Origin: Bacteroidales bacterium
GTDB lineage: Bacteria; Bacteroidota; Bacteroidia; Bacteroidales; F082
Reading direction: 5' to 3'
Assembly (NCBI GenBank): GCA_019454985.1
Contig: JACFNF010000006.1
Location: 88,032 to 152,031, forward strand
DNA length: 64,000 bases
The position numbers and the translations under genes were made by a program. Each line of letters begins with the position of its first letter. Position 1 is the stretch's first letter. Shown here piece by piece: positions 56,567 to 64,000 of this stretch. The notes beneath the pieces were generated by a model, which was not told the DNA's origin, searched no databases, and saw only the letters and a program-made list of their open reading frames with translations.

Positions 56567-58687
56567 TTATTTCAGCCCGCGTTTTTTAAGCAGTGGTTCG
56601 GTTGACGGGTCTTGTCCGCGGAATTTGCGGTATTGTACCATACCTTCGTCATTGCCGTTTTCGGCTAAACAATATTTACGGAATTTGTCAGCAAGTTCTT
56701 TGTTAAAGATATCGCCCGACTGTTTGAAATAGTCGAAAGCATCAGAATCAAGTACGGCAGCCCACAGGTAAACATAATATCCGGCAGCATATCCGCCATC
56801 GAAGATGTGTGAAAAATAGGTAGTGCGATAACGTGGGAGAATCTCCGGGATCAAGCCAATTTTATCCATCGCAGCTTTTTCAAACGCTACCACATCGTCA
56901 ATCACGACCGGGTCAGCCAATTCGTGATAATCCATATCAAGGATAGAAGCTGCGAGATATTCCACCGTTTCAAAGCCCTGATTGAAATGGGTGGAGTTGA
57001 CCAATTTAGCAATCAGCTCTTCGGGGATTACTTCGCCGGTTTCGTAATGATGGGCATAGCTGCGGAGCACATCGGGTTCGCCGGCCCAGTTTTCCATTAC
57101 CTGCGACGGGAGTTCAACAAAATCCCTAGGGACAACACCGGCCGTACGGTTGTATTTTCCCTGAGTAAAGAGTCCGTGAAGGGCATGGCCAAACTCGTGG
57201 AACAGCGTGGTTGTTTCGTCCCAGCTCAACAAAGCAGGCAAATTTCCTGTTGGTTGCGTGAAATTGCAGACAATCGAAACGATGGGATCAACTTTTTTTC
57301 CATCGCGCCATCCGGCCGACTCAAAGCCGGTGCACCAGGCTCCACCGCTTTTACTTTCGCGGGGGAAATAGTCGAGATAAAGGATACCCAGATGTGAGCC
57401 ATCGGCTTCCTTTACTTCAAATGTTTCCACGTCTTTCTGATAAACCGGCAGGTTTGTCAGTTTGGTAAAAGTGATGCCATAAAGCTTGTTGGCCACATCG
57501 AACATGCCATCGCGAACGTTCTCAAGTTTCAGATAGGGAGTAATCTGGGTTTCGTCGAAGTCATATTTTTGTTTGCGAAGCTTTTCGGCATAATACCACC
57601 AATCCCACGACTGCAGTTTGATTCCGGCATTTTCGGCATCGGCAATCTTTTGCATTTCGGCAAGTTCTCTTTTAGCAACCGGCAGAGCCGCTTTCATGAG
57701 TCCGTCGAGAAATTGATCCACATTGACAGTGGTTTTGGCCATGTTTTCGTCAATCACATAAGCGCCATAGTTTTCGTAACCCAGGAGTTTTGCTTTGGCA
57801 GCCCTCAACCTCACGATATCCTTTACGATTTGTTTGTTATCGTTTGCATTATCGTTATTCCCGCGCATGAAATAACCACGATAGAGTTTTTCACGTAAGT
57901 CGCGGTTTTGAGCATATTGCAGGAAAGGGATCATGCTGGGTTTGGCCAGAGTGAAGACCCATTTACCATTGTCGCCAGAGGCATTGGCGGCTTCGGCGGC
58001 AGCAGCTTTCACGCCCTCAGGTAGCCCGGCCAGGTCGGCCTCGTTGTCAATGACAAGCTTAAAGTTTTTGTTGATTTCGGCAAGCTGGTTTTCGCCAAAA
58101 CGCAGTTGAAGCATCGAAAGCTCTTCGTTGATTTTACGCAACTCGTCCTGTTGTTCAGCCGGTAGATTGGCTCCGCTACGAGCAAAGTCGTTGTAGTATT
58201 TTTCAACCACCCGAAGTTGCTGATCGTCGAGTCCCAGTTCGTTGCGCTTTTCGTAAACAGCCTTGATACGCTGAAAGAGTTCGGGATTCATGGTGATATC
58301 GTCGGAATGTTTCGAAAACAGCGGCGAAGCCTTCCTTGCAATCTCCTGAATCTGGTCGTTGGTGTGGGCACTGTTCAGATTAAAAAACACATTACTCACC
58401 TTGTTGAGCAACAAGCCCGATTTGTCATAAGCCAGAATGGTGTTTTCAAAATCAGGTTCTGCCGGGTTATGGGTGATGGCATTAATTTCGTCCATCTGCT
58501 GTTTCATACCTTCAATAAAGGCCGGAAGGTAATGTGTGGTGTCAATCCGATCGAACGGAGGCACATGGAAAGGAGTGTTATACTCGGTAAAAAAAGGATT
58601 TTCCGCAACCGGAGCGGGCTTCTTGCTATCGCACGACGCTAAAGCTAACAAACTTACGCTGAGCATCAGTAACAAAGATTTTTTCAT
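56567..58687 (-). CDS. M3-family metallopeptidase lipoprotein (Dcp-like)
   Basis: From the ATG at 58687 (MKKSLLLMLSVSLLALASC) the protein is 706 residues; the frame starts 20 codons further up. The lipobox LALASC gives a lipidated Cys, so it is membrane-anchored. The zinc motif LFHEFGHALHG is followed further on by the ENWAGEPDVL segment. The length and WCTGFESAGW region match peptidyl-dipeptidase Dcp. It probably degrades short peptides in the periplasm. A -7-like box TAACTTTG (complement of 58726-58733) lies about 40 bp upstream. Confidence 0.92.
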   Translation of the reverse strand: MKKSLLLMLSVSLLALASCDSKKPAPVAENPFFTEYNTPFHVPPFDRIDTTHYLPAFIEGMKQQMDEINAITHNPAEPDFENTILAYDKSGLLLNKVSNVFFNLNSAHTNDQIQEIARKASPLFSKHSDDITMNPELFQRIKAVYEKRNELGLDDQQLRVVEKYYNDFARSGANLPAEQQDELRKINEELSMLQLRFGENQLAEINKNFKLVIDNEADLAGLPEGVKAAAAEAANASGDNGKWVFTLAKPSMIPFLQYAQNRDLREKLYRGYFMRGNNDNANDNKQIVKDIVRLRAAKAKLLGYENYGAYVIDENMAKTTVNVDQFLDGLMKAALPVAKRELAEMQKIADAENAGIKLQSWDWWYYAEKLRKQKYDFDETQITPYLKLENVRDGMFDVANKLYGITFTKLTNLPVYQKDVETFEVKEADGSHLGILYLDYFPRESKSGGAWCTGFESAGWRDGKKVDPIVSIVCNFTQPTGNLPALLSWDETTTLFHEFGHALHGLFTQGKYNRTAGVVPRDFVELPSQVMENWAGEPDVLRSYAHHYETGEVIPEELIAKLVNSTHFNQGFETVEYLAASILDMDYHELADPVVIDDVVAFEKAAMDKIGLIPEILPRYRTTYFSHIFDGGYAAGYYVYLWAAVLDSDAFDYFKQSGDIFNKELADKFRKYCLAENGNDEGMVQYRKFRGQDPSTEPLLKKRGLK

Positions 58688-58859
58688 GAACATGATGATT
58701 AAAGGAATAAAAAATTTTAGGCACGCAAAGTTACGTGAATATCCCAAAAGAAAAGCCCTAACATTCAGTCAACTTTTATCCCTTTGCCTTTGTTTCACTT
58801 CACAAGAAGCAGCATCAGAATCATGCCAGAGTCCTAAAACCCGTAACCCTTAAGCATTT

Positions 58860-58891
58860 TTTGTTTTTTGACGGTTTAGATTTTATTTTTG
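58860..58891 (+). promoter_or_regulatory. Candidate promoter of ATP-grasp/esterase pair
   Basis: TTTG (58860-58863), 20 nt, TATTTTTG (58884-58891), 25 bp before the ATG at 58917. Confidence 0.6.
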
Positions 58892-58916
58892 CGGCTGCCA
58901 AACAATCCCAACTTGT

Positions 58917-60077
58917 ATGAACTATATTCTACTTTCGCCCCATTTTCCACCCAATTACCGGCATTTCAGTGCTGCTTTAAAAAAGGCAGGCGCCCACGTT
59001 TTGGGCATTGGCGACACGCCCTATGATAACCTCCATAGCGAGCTAAAAAGCGCTCTCACAGAGTATTACAAAGTGGACGATCTGCACCATTACGACCAGT
59101 TGGTCAAAGCATTGGGATATTTTACGCACCGCTACGGCAAAATAGACGGGCTCGACTCGCACAACGAATACTGGCTTGAAACAGAAGCCAAGCTTCGGAC
59201 CGATTTTAACATCAAAGGCATTCGGATGGAGCAGTTGGCCTCTATCAAAAAGAAATCGTTGATGAAGGAAATTTTTCGCAATTGTGGCCTCAATGTAGCT
59301 CCCGGCGCGGTGTTTCGTCAATTGGACGAAGCGCTGGCCTTCGCTTCAACCTATGGCTATCCAATGGTGGCAAAGCCCGATTCCGGCGTTGGCGCATCAA
59401 ATACTTATAAGATTGAAAACGAACAAGATATCTATCATTTTTTTGCAAATCCGCCAAAAGAAGATTATATCTTCGAAGCTTTTGTTGACGGGACCATTTT
59501 TTCGTTCGACGGTTTAGTTGATGAGAACGGCAAATTGTTGTACTACAACGCAATGCGTAACGAAAAAGGAGTAATGGAAACCGTCAACGACGACACACAC
59601 ATCTATTATTACACCCTTCGCGACATTCCCGCCGATTTGGAAGAAGCCGGCCGCAAGATCATTCACGCTTTTGATTTGAAAGCCCGCTTTTTCCACTTTG
59701 AATTTTTTCGAAAAAAGGATGGCAGCCTGATTGCCCTCGAAGTCAATATGCGCCCTCCGGGCGGCTTCACAACAGATATGTGGAACTATTCAGGCAACCT
59801 CAACATATATCAAATTTGGGCCGATATGGTGGTGAATCATCACAACGAATTAGAATTCAGCAGACTTTACTATGTTTGTTTTGTCGGGAGAAAACAAAAA
59901 TATGCCTATCTCCACTCAAAAGAAGATATCCTGAACCGTTATGGCGATTTTATCCCTTACCACGATCAATTAGATAAAGCATTCTCGAAAGCCATGGGCG
60001 ATTATTGTTTTTTGGTCAGGGCCGAAAACGAAGACAAACTTTTTGAGATTCAACGATATATCCATGCTTATACTTGA
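58917..60077 (+). CDS. ATP-grasp family ligase
   Basis: The 386-residue protein has an N-terminal PreATP-grasp-like domain (YILLSPHFPPNYRHFSAALKK). The ATP-grasp core has MVAKPDSGVGASNTYKI as the nucleotide loop and ALEVNMRPPGGF as the metal-binding strand. It joins a carboxylate to an amine or thiol at the cost of ATP. Substrate not known. Its stop overlaps the TTG before the next gene, but the likely start of that gene is the ATG 6 bp beyond the stop. Confidence 0.85.
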   Translation: MNYILLSPHFPPNYRHFSAALKKAGAHVLGIGDTPYDNLHSELKSALTEYYKVDDLHHYDQLVKALGYFTHRYGKIDGLDSHNEYWLETEAKLRTDFNIKGIRMEQLASIKKKSLMKEIFRNCGLNVAPGAVFRQLDEALAFASTYGYPMVAKPDSGVGASNTYKIENEQDIYHFFANPPKEDYIFEAFVDGTIFSFDGLVDENGKLLYYNAMRNEKGVMETVNDDTHIYYYTLRDIPADLEEAGRKIIHAFDLKARFFHFEFFRKKDGSLIALEVNMRPPGGFTTDMWNYSGNLNIYQIWADMVVNHHNELEFSRLYYVCFVGRKQKYAYLHSKEDILNRYGDFIPYHDQLDKAFSKAMGDYCFLVRAENEDKLFEIQRYIHAYT

Positions 60078-60082
60078 CAGCT

Positions 60083-60820
60083 ATGCACACCGAACATCAT
60101 AAATGGTACAGCCAATCGCTTTACCGCGACATGGAGCTAAAAATTTACGGCCACTATGGCAAGCCCATCATCCTTTTTCCTACCCAAGGAGGCAGTTTTC
60201 ACGAAGCCGAAGATTACCATGTAATTGACGTACTCAAATTTTTCATCAACGAGGGCCGGATCAAGGTGTTTACGGTGGACAGTGTTGACCGCGATGCCTG
60301 GGCCAACGAAGGTGTTGCCGTCCATCACCGTGGAAACCGTCACGAGCAATACAACCGTTATATCATGGACGAAGTGGTGCCGCTCATCAGAAACCATTGC
60401 AACAGCCCCGACATTCCTATTGCCCTCACCGGTTGCAGCATGGGCGCATACCACGCAGCCAACTTCTTTTTCCGGCATCCTTTTGTGTTCGACACTGTGA
60501 TCGCCATCAGCGGATTGTATGACCTCAAATTGTTTATCGGCGACTATGTGGACGACTCGGTTTATTTCAACTCGCCGCTTCGTTATCTGCGGAATCTGAC
60601 GGACGAAAATATCCTGCAACGATTGCGGCAAAACACCATTGTTTTTGCCGTCGGGCGTGGCTCGTGGGAAGACGAGATGCTGGCCGACACTGAAGAGATG
60701 CGACAATTGCTTGAAGAAAAAAACATCCCTGCCTGGATTGACATCTGGGGTTCGGATGTGGATCACGACTGGCCGTGGTGGCGCATCATGCTGCCCTATT
60801 TCATTGAAAAACTCTTCTGA
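60083..60820 (+). CDS. Esterase-like alpha/beta hydrolase
   Basis: From the ATG at 60083 the protein is 245 residues; a TTG at 60074 would overlap the ATP-grasp stop. It has the nucleophile elbow GCSMGAYHAANFFF, strand FPTQGGSF near the N-terminus, and a C-terminal DVDHDWPWW containing a candidate catalytic His. This fits the esterase family of the COG4947 type. The pairing with an ATP-grasp enzyme suggests that the two act on one amide- or ester-type compound, which is inference. Confidence 0.85.
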   Translation: MHTEHHKWYSQSLYRDMELKIYGHYGKPIILFPTQGGSFHEAEDYHVIDVLKFFINEGRIKVFTVDSVDRDAWANEGVAVHHRGNRHEQYNRYIMDEVVPLIRNHCNSPDIPIALTGCSMGAYHAANFFFRHPFVFDTVIAISGLYDLKLFIGDYVDDSVYFNSPLRYLRNLTDENILQRLRQNTIVFAVGRGSWEDEMLADTEEMRQLLEEKNIPAWIDIWGSDVDHDWPWWRIMLPYFIEKLF

Positions 60821-60834
60821 AAACAGGCCCGTTT

Positions 60835-62022
60835 CTAAAGTGTCTTCATGGCTTCCACCTGTGCAAAGACACGAAGGAAATTGCCACCCCAGAATTTCTC
60901 TAAATCTTCTTCGCTATATCCGCGACGAACCATCTCGGCTGTGATGGCCGGCAAACGGCTCACGTCTTTAAGGCCCGACAAACCGCCACCACCATCAAAA
61001 TCGGAGCCGAAGCCAACGTGGTCAATCCCAATCAGTTGCACGATATGGTCAATATGATCCACCAAATCGGAAACCGATGGCAAGCGTTTTCTGTATTTCC
61101 GGTCTATTGCCCTCCATTCTTTTCCGGCCTGCTGCCATTGCTCGTCAGTCAAATCCTGAAACTGGTTGTATTTTTCGGCAAGTGCATTCATGGCGGCTTC
61201 TTTTTTGGGGTTTTCGGGCATTGTCTTCACATAAGCACCCAAAACACACACCTGCACCACTCCCCCATTTTCTTTCAAAGCCAGCAACATCTCATCGGTC
61301 AGATTGCGCGGATGATTGCATACCGCTCTGGCATTGGAATGTGAGGCGATGACAGGAGCCTTGGAACGCTTGATGACGTCGAAAAAAGCCTGATCCGAGA
61401 TATGGCTCACATCCACCATCATGCCAAGGCGGTTCATCTCGTCAACCACTTCTTCGCCCAACGGACTAAGTCCCTGATGTTCGGGTTTATCGGTCGAAGA
61501 ATCGCACAAATCGTTGTTTTTGGTATGGCAAAGCGTGATATAACGCACTCCCCGCCGGTAATATTCTTCCACAAGCGACTTATCCCTGCCTATCGGATAG
61601 CCGTTTTCCATTCCAAGAAAAATACTTTTTTTCCCATTTGCGGCATTACGATAAGCATCATCTGTCGAAAAAGCCAAAGCGACCTTATCACTGTTCTCGC
61701 GGACAGCATTTTCGATATTATTCAAAATCCGGTCGGCCTTCTGTTTTGCCTGTAAATATCCGGCCGGTGTACGGTTGCCCTGACTCACAAACACCGCAAA
61801 GAAAACAGCATCCAAACCGCCTTCTTCCATCCTGACAAGGTCAACACAAGATCCCGCATCGTTGCGTTTCCCCAGATCAAACCCGTCCCTTCCCAGCAAT
61901 AAAGGCGTATCGGTGTGGCTATCCAAGGTGAGGCATCGTTGGTGAATCTCATTGGCCGACTGGCCAAAACCGGAACGAGCCATAATAATGAATCCAATGA
62001 AAAAAAGGAAAAACTGTCGCAT
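60835..62022 (-). CDS. M19 membrane dipeptidase family protein
   Basis: From the ATG at 62022 (MRQFFLFFIGFIIMARSGF, signal peptide) the protein is 395 residues. It has the M19 metal ligands: LDSHTDTP, ENGYPIG, ASHSNARAVCNHPRN and FGSDFDGGGG. These renal-dipeptidase-like enzymes cut dipeptides, often with D-residues, using zinc. The signal peptide places it outside the cytoplasm. A -7-like TACATTTG box (complement of 62042-62049) precedes it. It converges with the esterase gene, with 14 bp between the stops. Confidence 0.9.
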   Translation of the reverse strand: MRQFFLFFIGFIIMARSGFGQSANEIHQRCLTLDSHTDTPLLLGRDGFDLGKRNDAGSCVDLVRMEEGGLDAVFFAVFVSQGNRTPAGYLQAKQKADRILNNIENAVRENSDKVALAFSTDDAYRNAANGKKSIFLGMENGYPIGRDKSLVEEYYRRGVRYITLCHTKNNDLCDSSTDKPEHQGLSPLGEEVVDEMNRLGMMVDVSHISDQAFFDVIKRSKAPVIASHSNARAVCNHPRNLTDEMLLALKENGGVVQVCVLGAYVKTMPENPKKEAAMNALAEKYNQFQDLTDEQWQQAGKEWRAIDRKYRKRLPSVSDLVDHIDHIVQLIGIDHVGFGSDFDGGGGLSGLKDVSRLPAITAEMVRRGYSEEDLEKFWGGNFLRVFAQVEAMKTL

Positions 62023-62118
62023 CGAAAAAGTATTTGACTGGCAAATGTAGCAAAAAGCAGCTCTTGGCATTGTTGTTGATAAGACAATTTCGACGAATCA
62101 CTATTTAAAATAAACGCT

Positions 62119-62925
62119 ATGAAAATCCGTCTCTTTTTCTCGATGATGCTACTCATGGCCTTGGTATCGTGTCAGGGCAACAAGCCAGTTTCCACCAATA
62201 GCCCGGCCGACACGGAACACAACGCTTCGGTTTCGCTCGACTGGAACGGGGTTTACAAAGGAGTACTTCCCTGCGCCGATTGCGAAGGCATCGAAACCAC
62301 ACTCGTGCTGAACAGCGACAAAACCTACCAATTGACACAACTCTATCAAGGAAAGGAAACAACAGGTGAGACCCTTTCGGGCACTTTTGAATGGGACAAG
62401 TCCGGAAATATTGTGATGCTATCTGATATCATCGGTGCATCGAACCGCTATTTTGTCGGCGAAAACACACTAACTTATCTCGACATGGACGGCAATAAGA
62501 TTACCGGCGCATTAGCCGATTTTTATGTGCTGCACAAAGTGGAAGGGCCGGATACCGATTTTCAGGCTAAGAGCCTGACGGATGTCAAATGGGTGCTGAC
62601 CGAACTTTTTGGAAAAACAATTCCCAACTCATCGGATCAGGACAGCCGGCCTTTCATCGTTTTTGAAGAAACAGGGAAACGGATATACGGCTCGGGCGGA
62701 TGCAACCTTTTTAACGGAACTTTTGAAGCCGACGCTTACAGGATCACACTCACCGGTTTGGCCACCACGATGAAAGCCTGCCCCGAAATGGAAACCGAAG
62801 GTCAGTTTTTTCAAGCGCTCAACGATTGCGACAACTACACCATTGCCGATGGTATTCTTTCGCTCAACAAAGCCCGCATGGCGCCCATGGCCAAATTGAA
62901 AGCCATGCCTTTAGACGAAGAATAA
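62119..62925 (+). CDS. NlpE-META domain lipoprotein
   Basis: The 268-residue protein has a lipobox (LLMALVSC). An NlpE-like domain (about 40-145) carries PCADCEG, the typical Cys pair, and VYKGVLPC. A META domain (about 150-265) has the GGCNLFNGTF motif and TMKACPE. NlpE-type proteins sense envelope or copper stress, and META-domain (HslJ-like) proteins are also linked to stress. The combination in one lipoprotein is common in Bacteroidota. No partner gene is visible. Confidence 0.88.
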   Translation: MKIRLFFSMMLLMALVSCQGNKPVSTNSPADTEHNASVSLDWNGVYKGVLPCADCEGIETTLVLNSDKTYQLTQLYQGKETTGETLSGTFEWDKSGNIVMLSDIIGASNRYFVGENTLTYLDMDGNKITGALADFYVLHKVEGPDTDFQAKSLTDVKWVLTELFGKTIPNSSDQDSRPFIVFEETGKRIYGSGGCNLFNGTFEADAYRITLTGLATTMKACPEMETEGQFFQALNDCDNYTIADGILSLNKARMAPMAKLKAMPLDEE

Positions 62926-63051
62926 AAAATATTGGTTCTTTTATTCAACCAAACATTGTTCTTCAACTTTGTTTATTATTCCAGTTTTAAAAGCAAAGTT
63001 GATAAGGTTTAAAACAGTTCACAAGATGCCTTTCGCTGAAGGGTTACCCAT

Positions 63052-63155
63052 ATTCTAATTTTCACCCCGTTTTTTAGAATAACTTTTCTCTTATTCTAAT
63101 TTTTACATAGTTTTTTTGAATAAGGAACTTCTAATTCTAACTTTTCTGGGTTTTT
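63052..63155 (+). repeat. Degenerate 41-bp tandem repeat (three units)
   Basis: The motif ATTCTAA followed by a T-rich run starts at 63052, 63093 and 63134. Each copy then has a T-stretch and the units diverge after it. Period 41 bp, about 2.5 copies. Confidence 0.65.
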
Positions 63156-63221
63156 TACTGAAAATCCGGACTAAAGTTGTCCATTCTTCCAAAACAAGAT
63201 AGGAAGGGTAAGATCAACATT

Positions 63222-63248
63222 CATCCGATGACTTGGAGTCATCGGATG
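63222..63248. repeat. Perfect 12-bp inverted repeat hairpin
   Basis: CATCCGATGACT (63222-63233) and its complement (63237-63248) with the 3-nt loop TGG. No T tract follows, so it is not a typical terminator. Confidence 0.8.
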
Positions 63249-63430
63249 GGTAGAACACATCGCTTATCAGCTCTACAATAAATCGTGGAGTTATGCATAG
63301 TTGACGCTACCGGCGATGGATGCAAGAGAATAACTGTCAAAAAGCACTCTCGATTCTCTAATAGGCTGCCAGCAACTTATTACCGGTAAGCCGAAGTTGA
63401 AATCGGCAGACCGATCGGAAGCGATTTTTC

Positions 63431-63475
63431 TTGCTCTGGCAGAGCAACGCACAGCTTGCCCCGATGTTATCGGGG
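63431..63475. repeat. Two adjacent short hairpins
   Basis: TTGCTCT/AGAGCAA (63431-63437 with 63441-63447, loop GGC) and CCCCGAT/ATCGGGG (63459-63465 with 63469-63475, loop GTT). Both are perfect. No T tract follows. Confidence 0.65.
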
Positions 63476-63511
63476 ATGGAAACACGCGCAAGCGAAGTTT
63501 ATTTACAACTG

Positions 63512-64000
63512 TTAATACGGTACTAAATCTGATTTTATTTTCAATCTTTTATGTCTCGAATCTTTTACTGTACCTTTAATTTTACTATATTTTCTGTTTT
63601 CTACTTTGAATGTTAAGTATCCGCTAAGGGGTTTGTTAAACATGATTAGAGTTTCATCAAACACACTTAAAGTTTTAGCAATATTTACACCTAACATCTT
63701 TTCCATCTCTTTAGAGAAGTCAGTAGTGATTTTCTCATTTATAAGTGTTAACCTTTGGGCTTTATGCCATTTTTTTGACTCATCAGAATATAACTCAACC
63801 TCCAAAGTTTCAAGAAATATAAAGGCAGGTACTTGTGTTAAATTTGAAAATCGTATATACAGATGCAATAAATAATCATGAGTTATCGCATCATTAGATT
63901 TAAAGCTAAATGGAATAAAGATTTTAATTTGGGGTTTACTGTTCTTTAAACGATCAAACAATGTCCATAAGCCAGTTATTATACCAATAATTCCACCAAT
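63512..64000 (-). CDS. Membrane-anchored hypothetical protein (5' end outside window)
   Basis: The frame stays open past the window edge. The listed TTG start at 63961 is probably internal, because the codons upstream spell a hydrophobic run (IGGIIGIITGLWTLF) typical of a membrane helix. The visible C-terminal part (about 149 residues after the helix) is beta-rich, with YLLHLYIRFSNLTQVPAFIF and KPLSGYLTFKVENRKYSK. I do not recognise a family. AT content is higher than in the neighbours to the left, which may point to transfer. Confidence 0.55.
   Translation of the reverse strand: MGGIIGIITGLWTLFDRLKNSKPQIKIFIPFSFKSNDAITHDYLLHLYIRFSNLTQVPAFIFLETLEVELYSDESKKWHKAQRLTLINEKITTDFSKEMEKMLGVNIAKTLSVFDETLIMFNKPLSGYLTFKVENRKYSKIKGTVKDSRHKRLKIKSDLVPY

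Larger units (their letters stand above)
62926..63511. other. 586-bp non-coding region rich in repeats and hairpins
   Basis: No supported ORF. The region has, in order, an AT-rich 41-bp degenerate tandem repeat (63052-63155), a perfect 12-bp hairpin (63222-63248), the palindrome TTACCGGTAA near 63380, a 7-bp hairpin at 63431-63447 and another at 63459-63475 with a CCCCGAT stem. I did not recognise a known element. It may be a decayed mobile element or an intergenic repeat, and I cannot say which. Confidence 0.6.

Noticed and set aside
63052..63155. CRISPR array
   Set aside because: Three degenerate 41-bp units with no conserved repeat separated by unique spacers and no cas genes nearby.
63222..63248. 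Rho-independent terminator of the right-edge gene
   Set aside because: The hairpin is perfect but is followed by GGTAGAAC rather than a T run, and it is 264 bp past the gene end.
63291..63579. Short ORFs on both strands in the hairpin region (minus 63291-63491, plus 63397-63579)
   Set aside because: Cys/Arg-rich and unlike any family I know. They cross the hairpins and have no promoter, so more likely they are readings of repeat DNA.

Overview
The window is a gene-dense segment of a Bacteroidota chromosome, most likely an anaerobic or facultative member of Bacteroidales or a related order. The evidence is: Bacteroidota-style promoters (TTTG, about 19 nt, TAnnTTTG) upstream of many genes; a type IX secretion sorting domain on a giant protease; an Oar-like TonB receptor; a FeoA-FeoB fusion; and a nadK / DUF6089 / uppS / bamA cluster as in other Bacteroidota. 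I see no rRNA, tRNA, CRISPR array, prophage or intact insertion sequence.

Left part (1-17.9 kb). On the minus strand lie an envelope cluster (nadK, a DUF6089 outer-membrane protein, uppS and a right-truncated bamA) and an rsgA / CBS-domain / Omp85 operon. After a PrsW-like membrane protein come a five-repeat DUF349 protein, a trans-sulfuration-type PLP enzyme and a ferritin-like protein. On the plus strand an AmgK-like sugar kinase fused to a RapZ C-terminal domain precedes a MurU-like nucleotidyltransferase. That pair looks like a cell-wall sugar recycling module. It is translationally coupled to an AddB-like Fe-S nuclease.

Middle part (17.9-37 kb). A consensus promoter starts a four-gene signalling operon: a Rec-HK-Rec-Rec hybrid kinase, a 1449-residue dCache/poly-HAMP/GAF hybrid kinase with three receivers, CheR, and a receiver-less CheB. 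No chemoreceptor, CheA or motility gene is present. A free-standing Hpt protein lies about 5 kb further on. Between them are an endonuclease/exonuclease/phosphatase protein, a TPR protein and the FeoA-FeoB iron transporter. An Oar-like TonB receptor, a DUF2750 protein and an ABC-F ATPase follow.

Hydrogenase region (37-43.1 kb). A minus-strand operon hoxF-hoxU-hoxY-hoxH-hoxW encodes a group 3d-like NAD-linked [NiFe] hydrogenase, followed by a dihydroorotate-dehydrogenase-like flavoprotein. It has a promoter in front and a terminator behind. The NuoE-like part of HoxF has lost three of the four usual cluster ligands, and the flavoprotein lacks the usual catalytic-loop motif.

Right part (43.2-64 kb). 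This holds mnmD, a DEDDy exonuclease, a Cas4-like DUF2779 protein, dnaB, a DUF6263 protein, a SanA/YdcF-like protein and a 2218-residue T9SS-exported subtilase with six Ig-like repeats in a duplicated 801-bp unit. An M3 peptidase lipoprotein, an ATP-grasp/esterase pair, an M19 dipeptidase and an NlpE-META lipoprotein follow. The right edge is a 586-bp non-coding stretch rich in repeats and hairpins, then a partial membrane-anchored protein of unknown function.

The best candidates for something little described are the kinase-RapZ fusion with its MurU partner, the receptor-less CheR/CheB hybrid-kinase operon, the ligand-depleted HoxF with its DHOD-like companion, and the hairpin-rich right edge.
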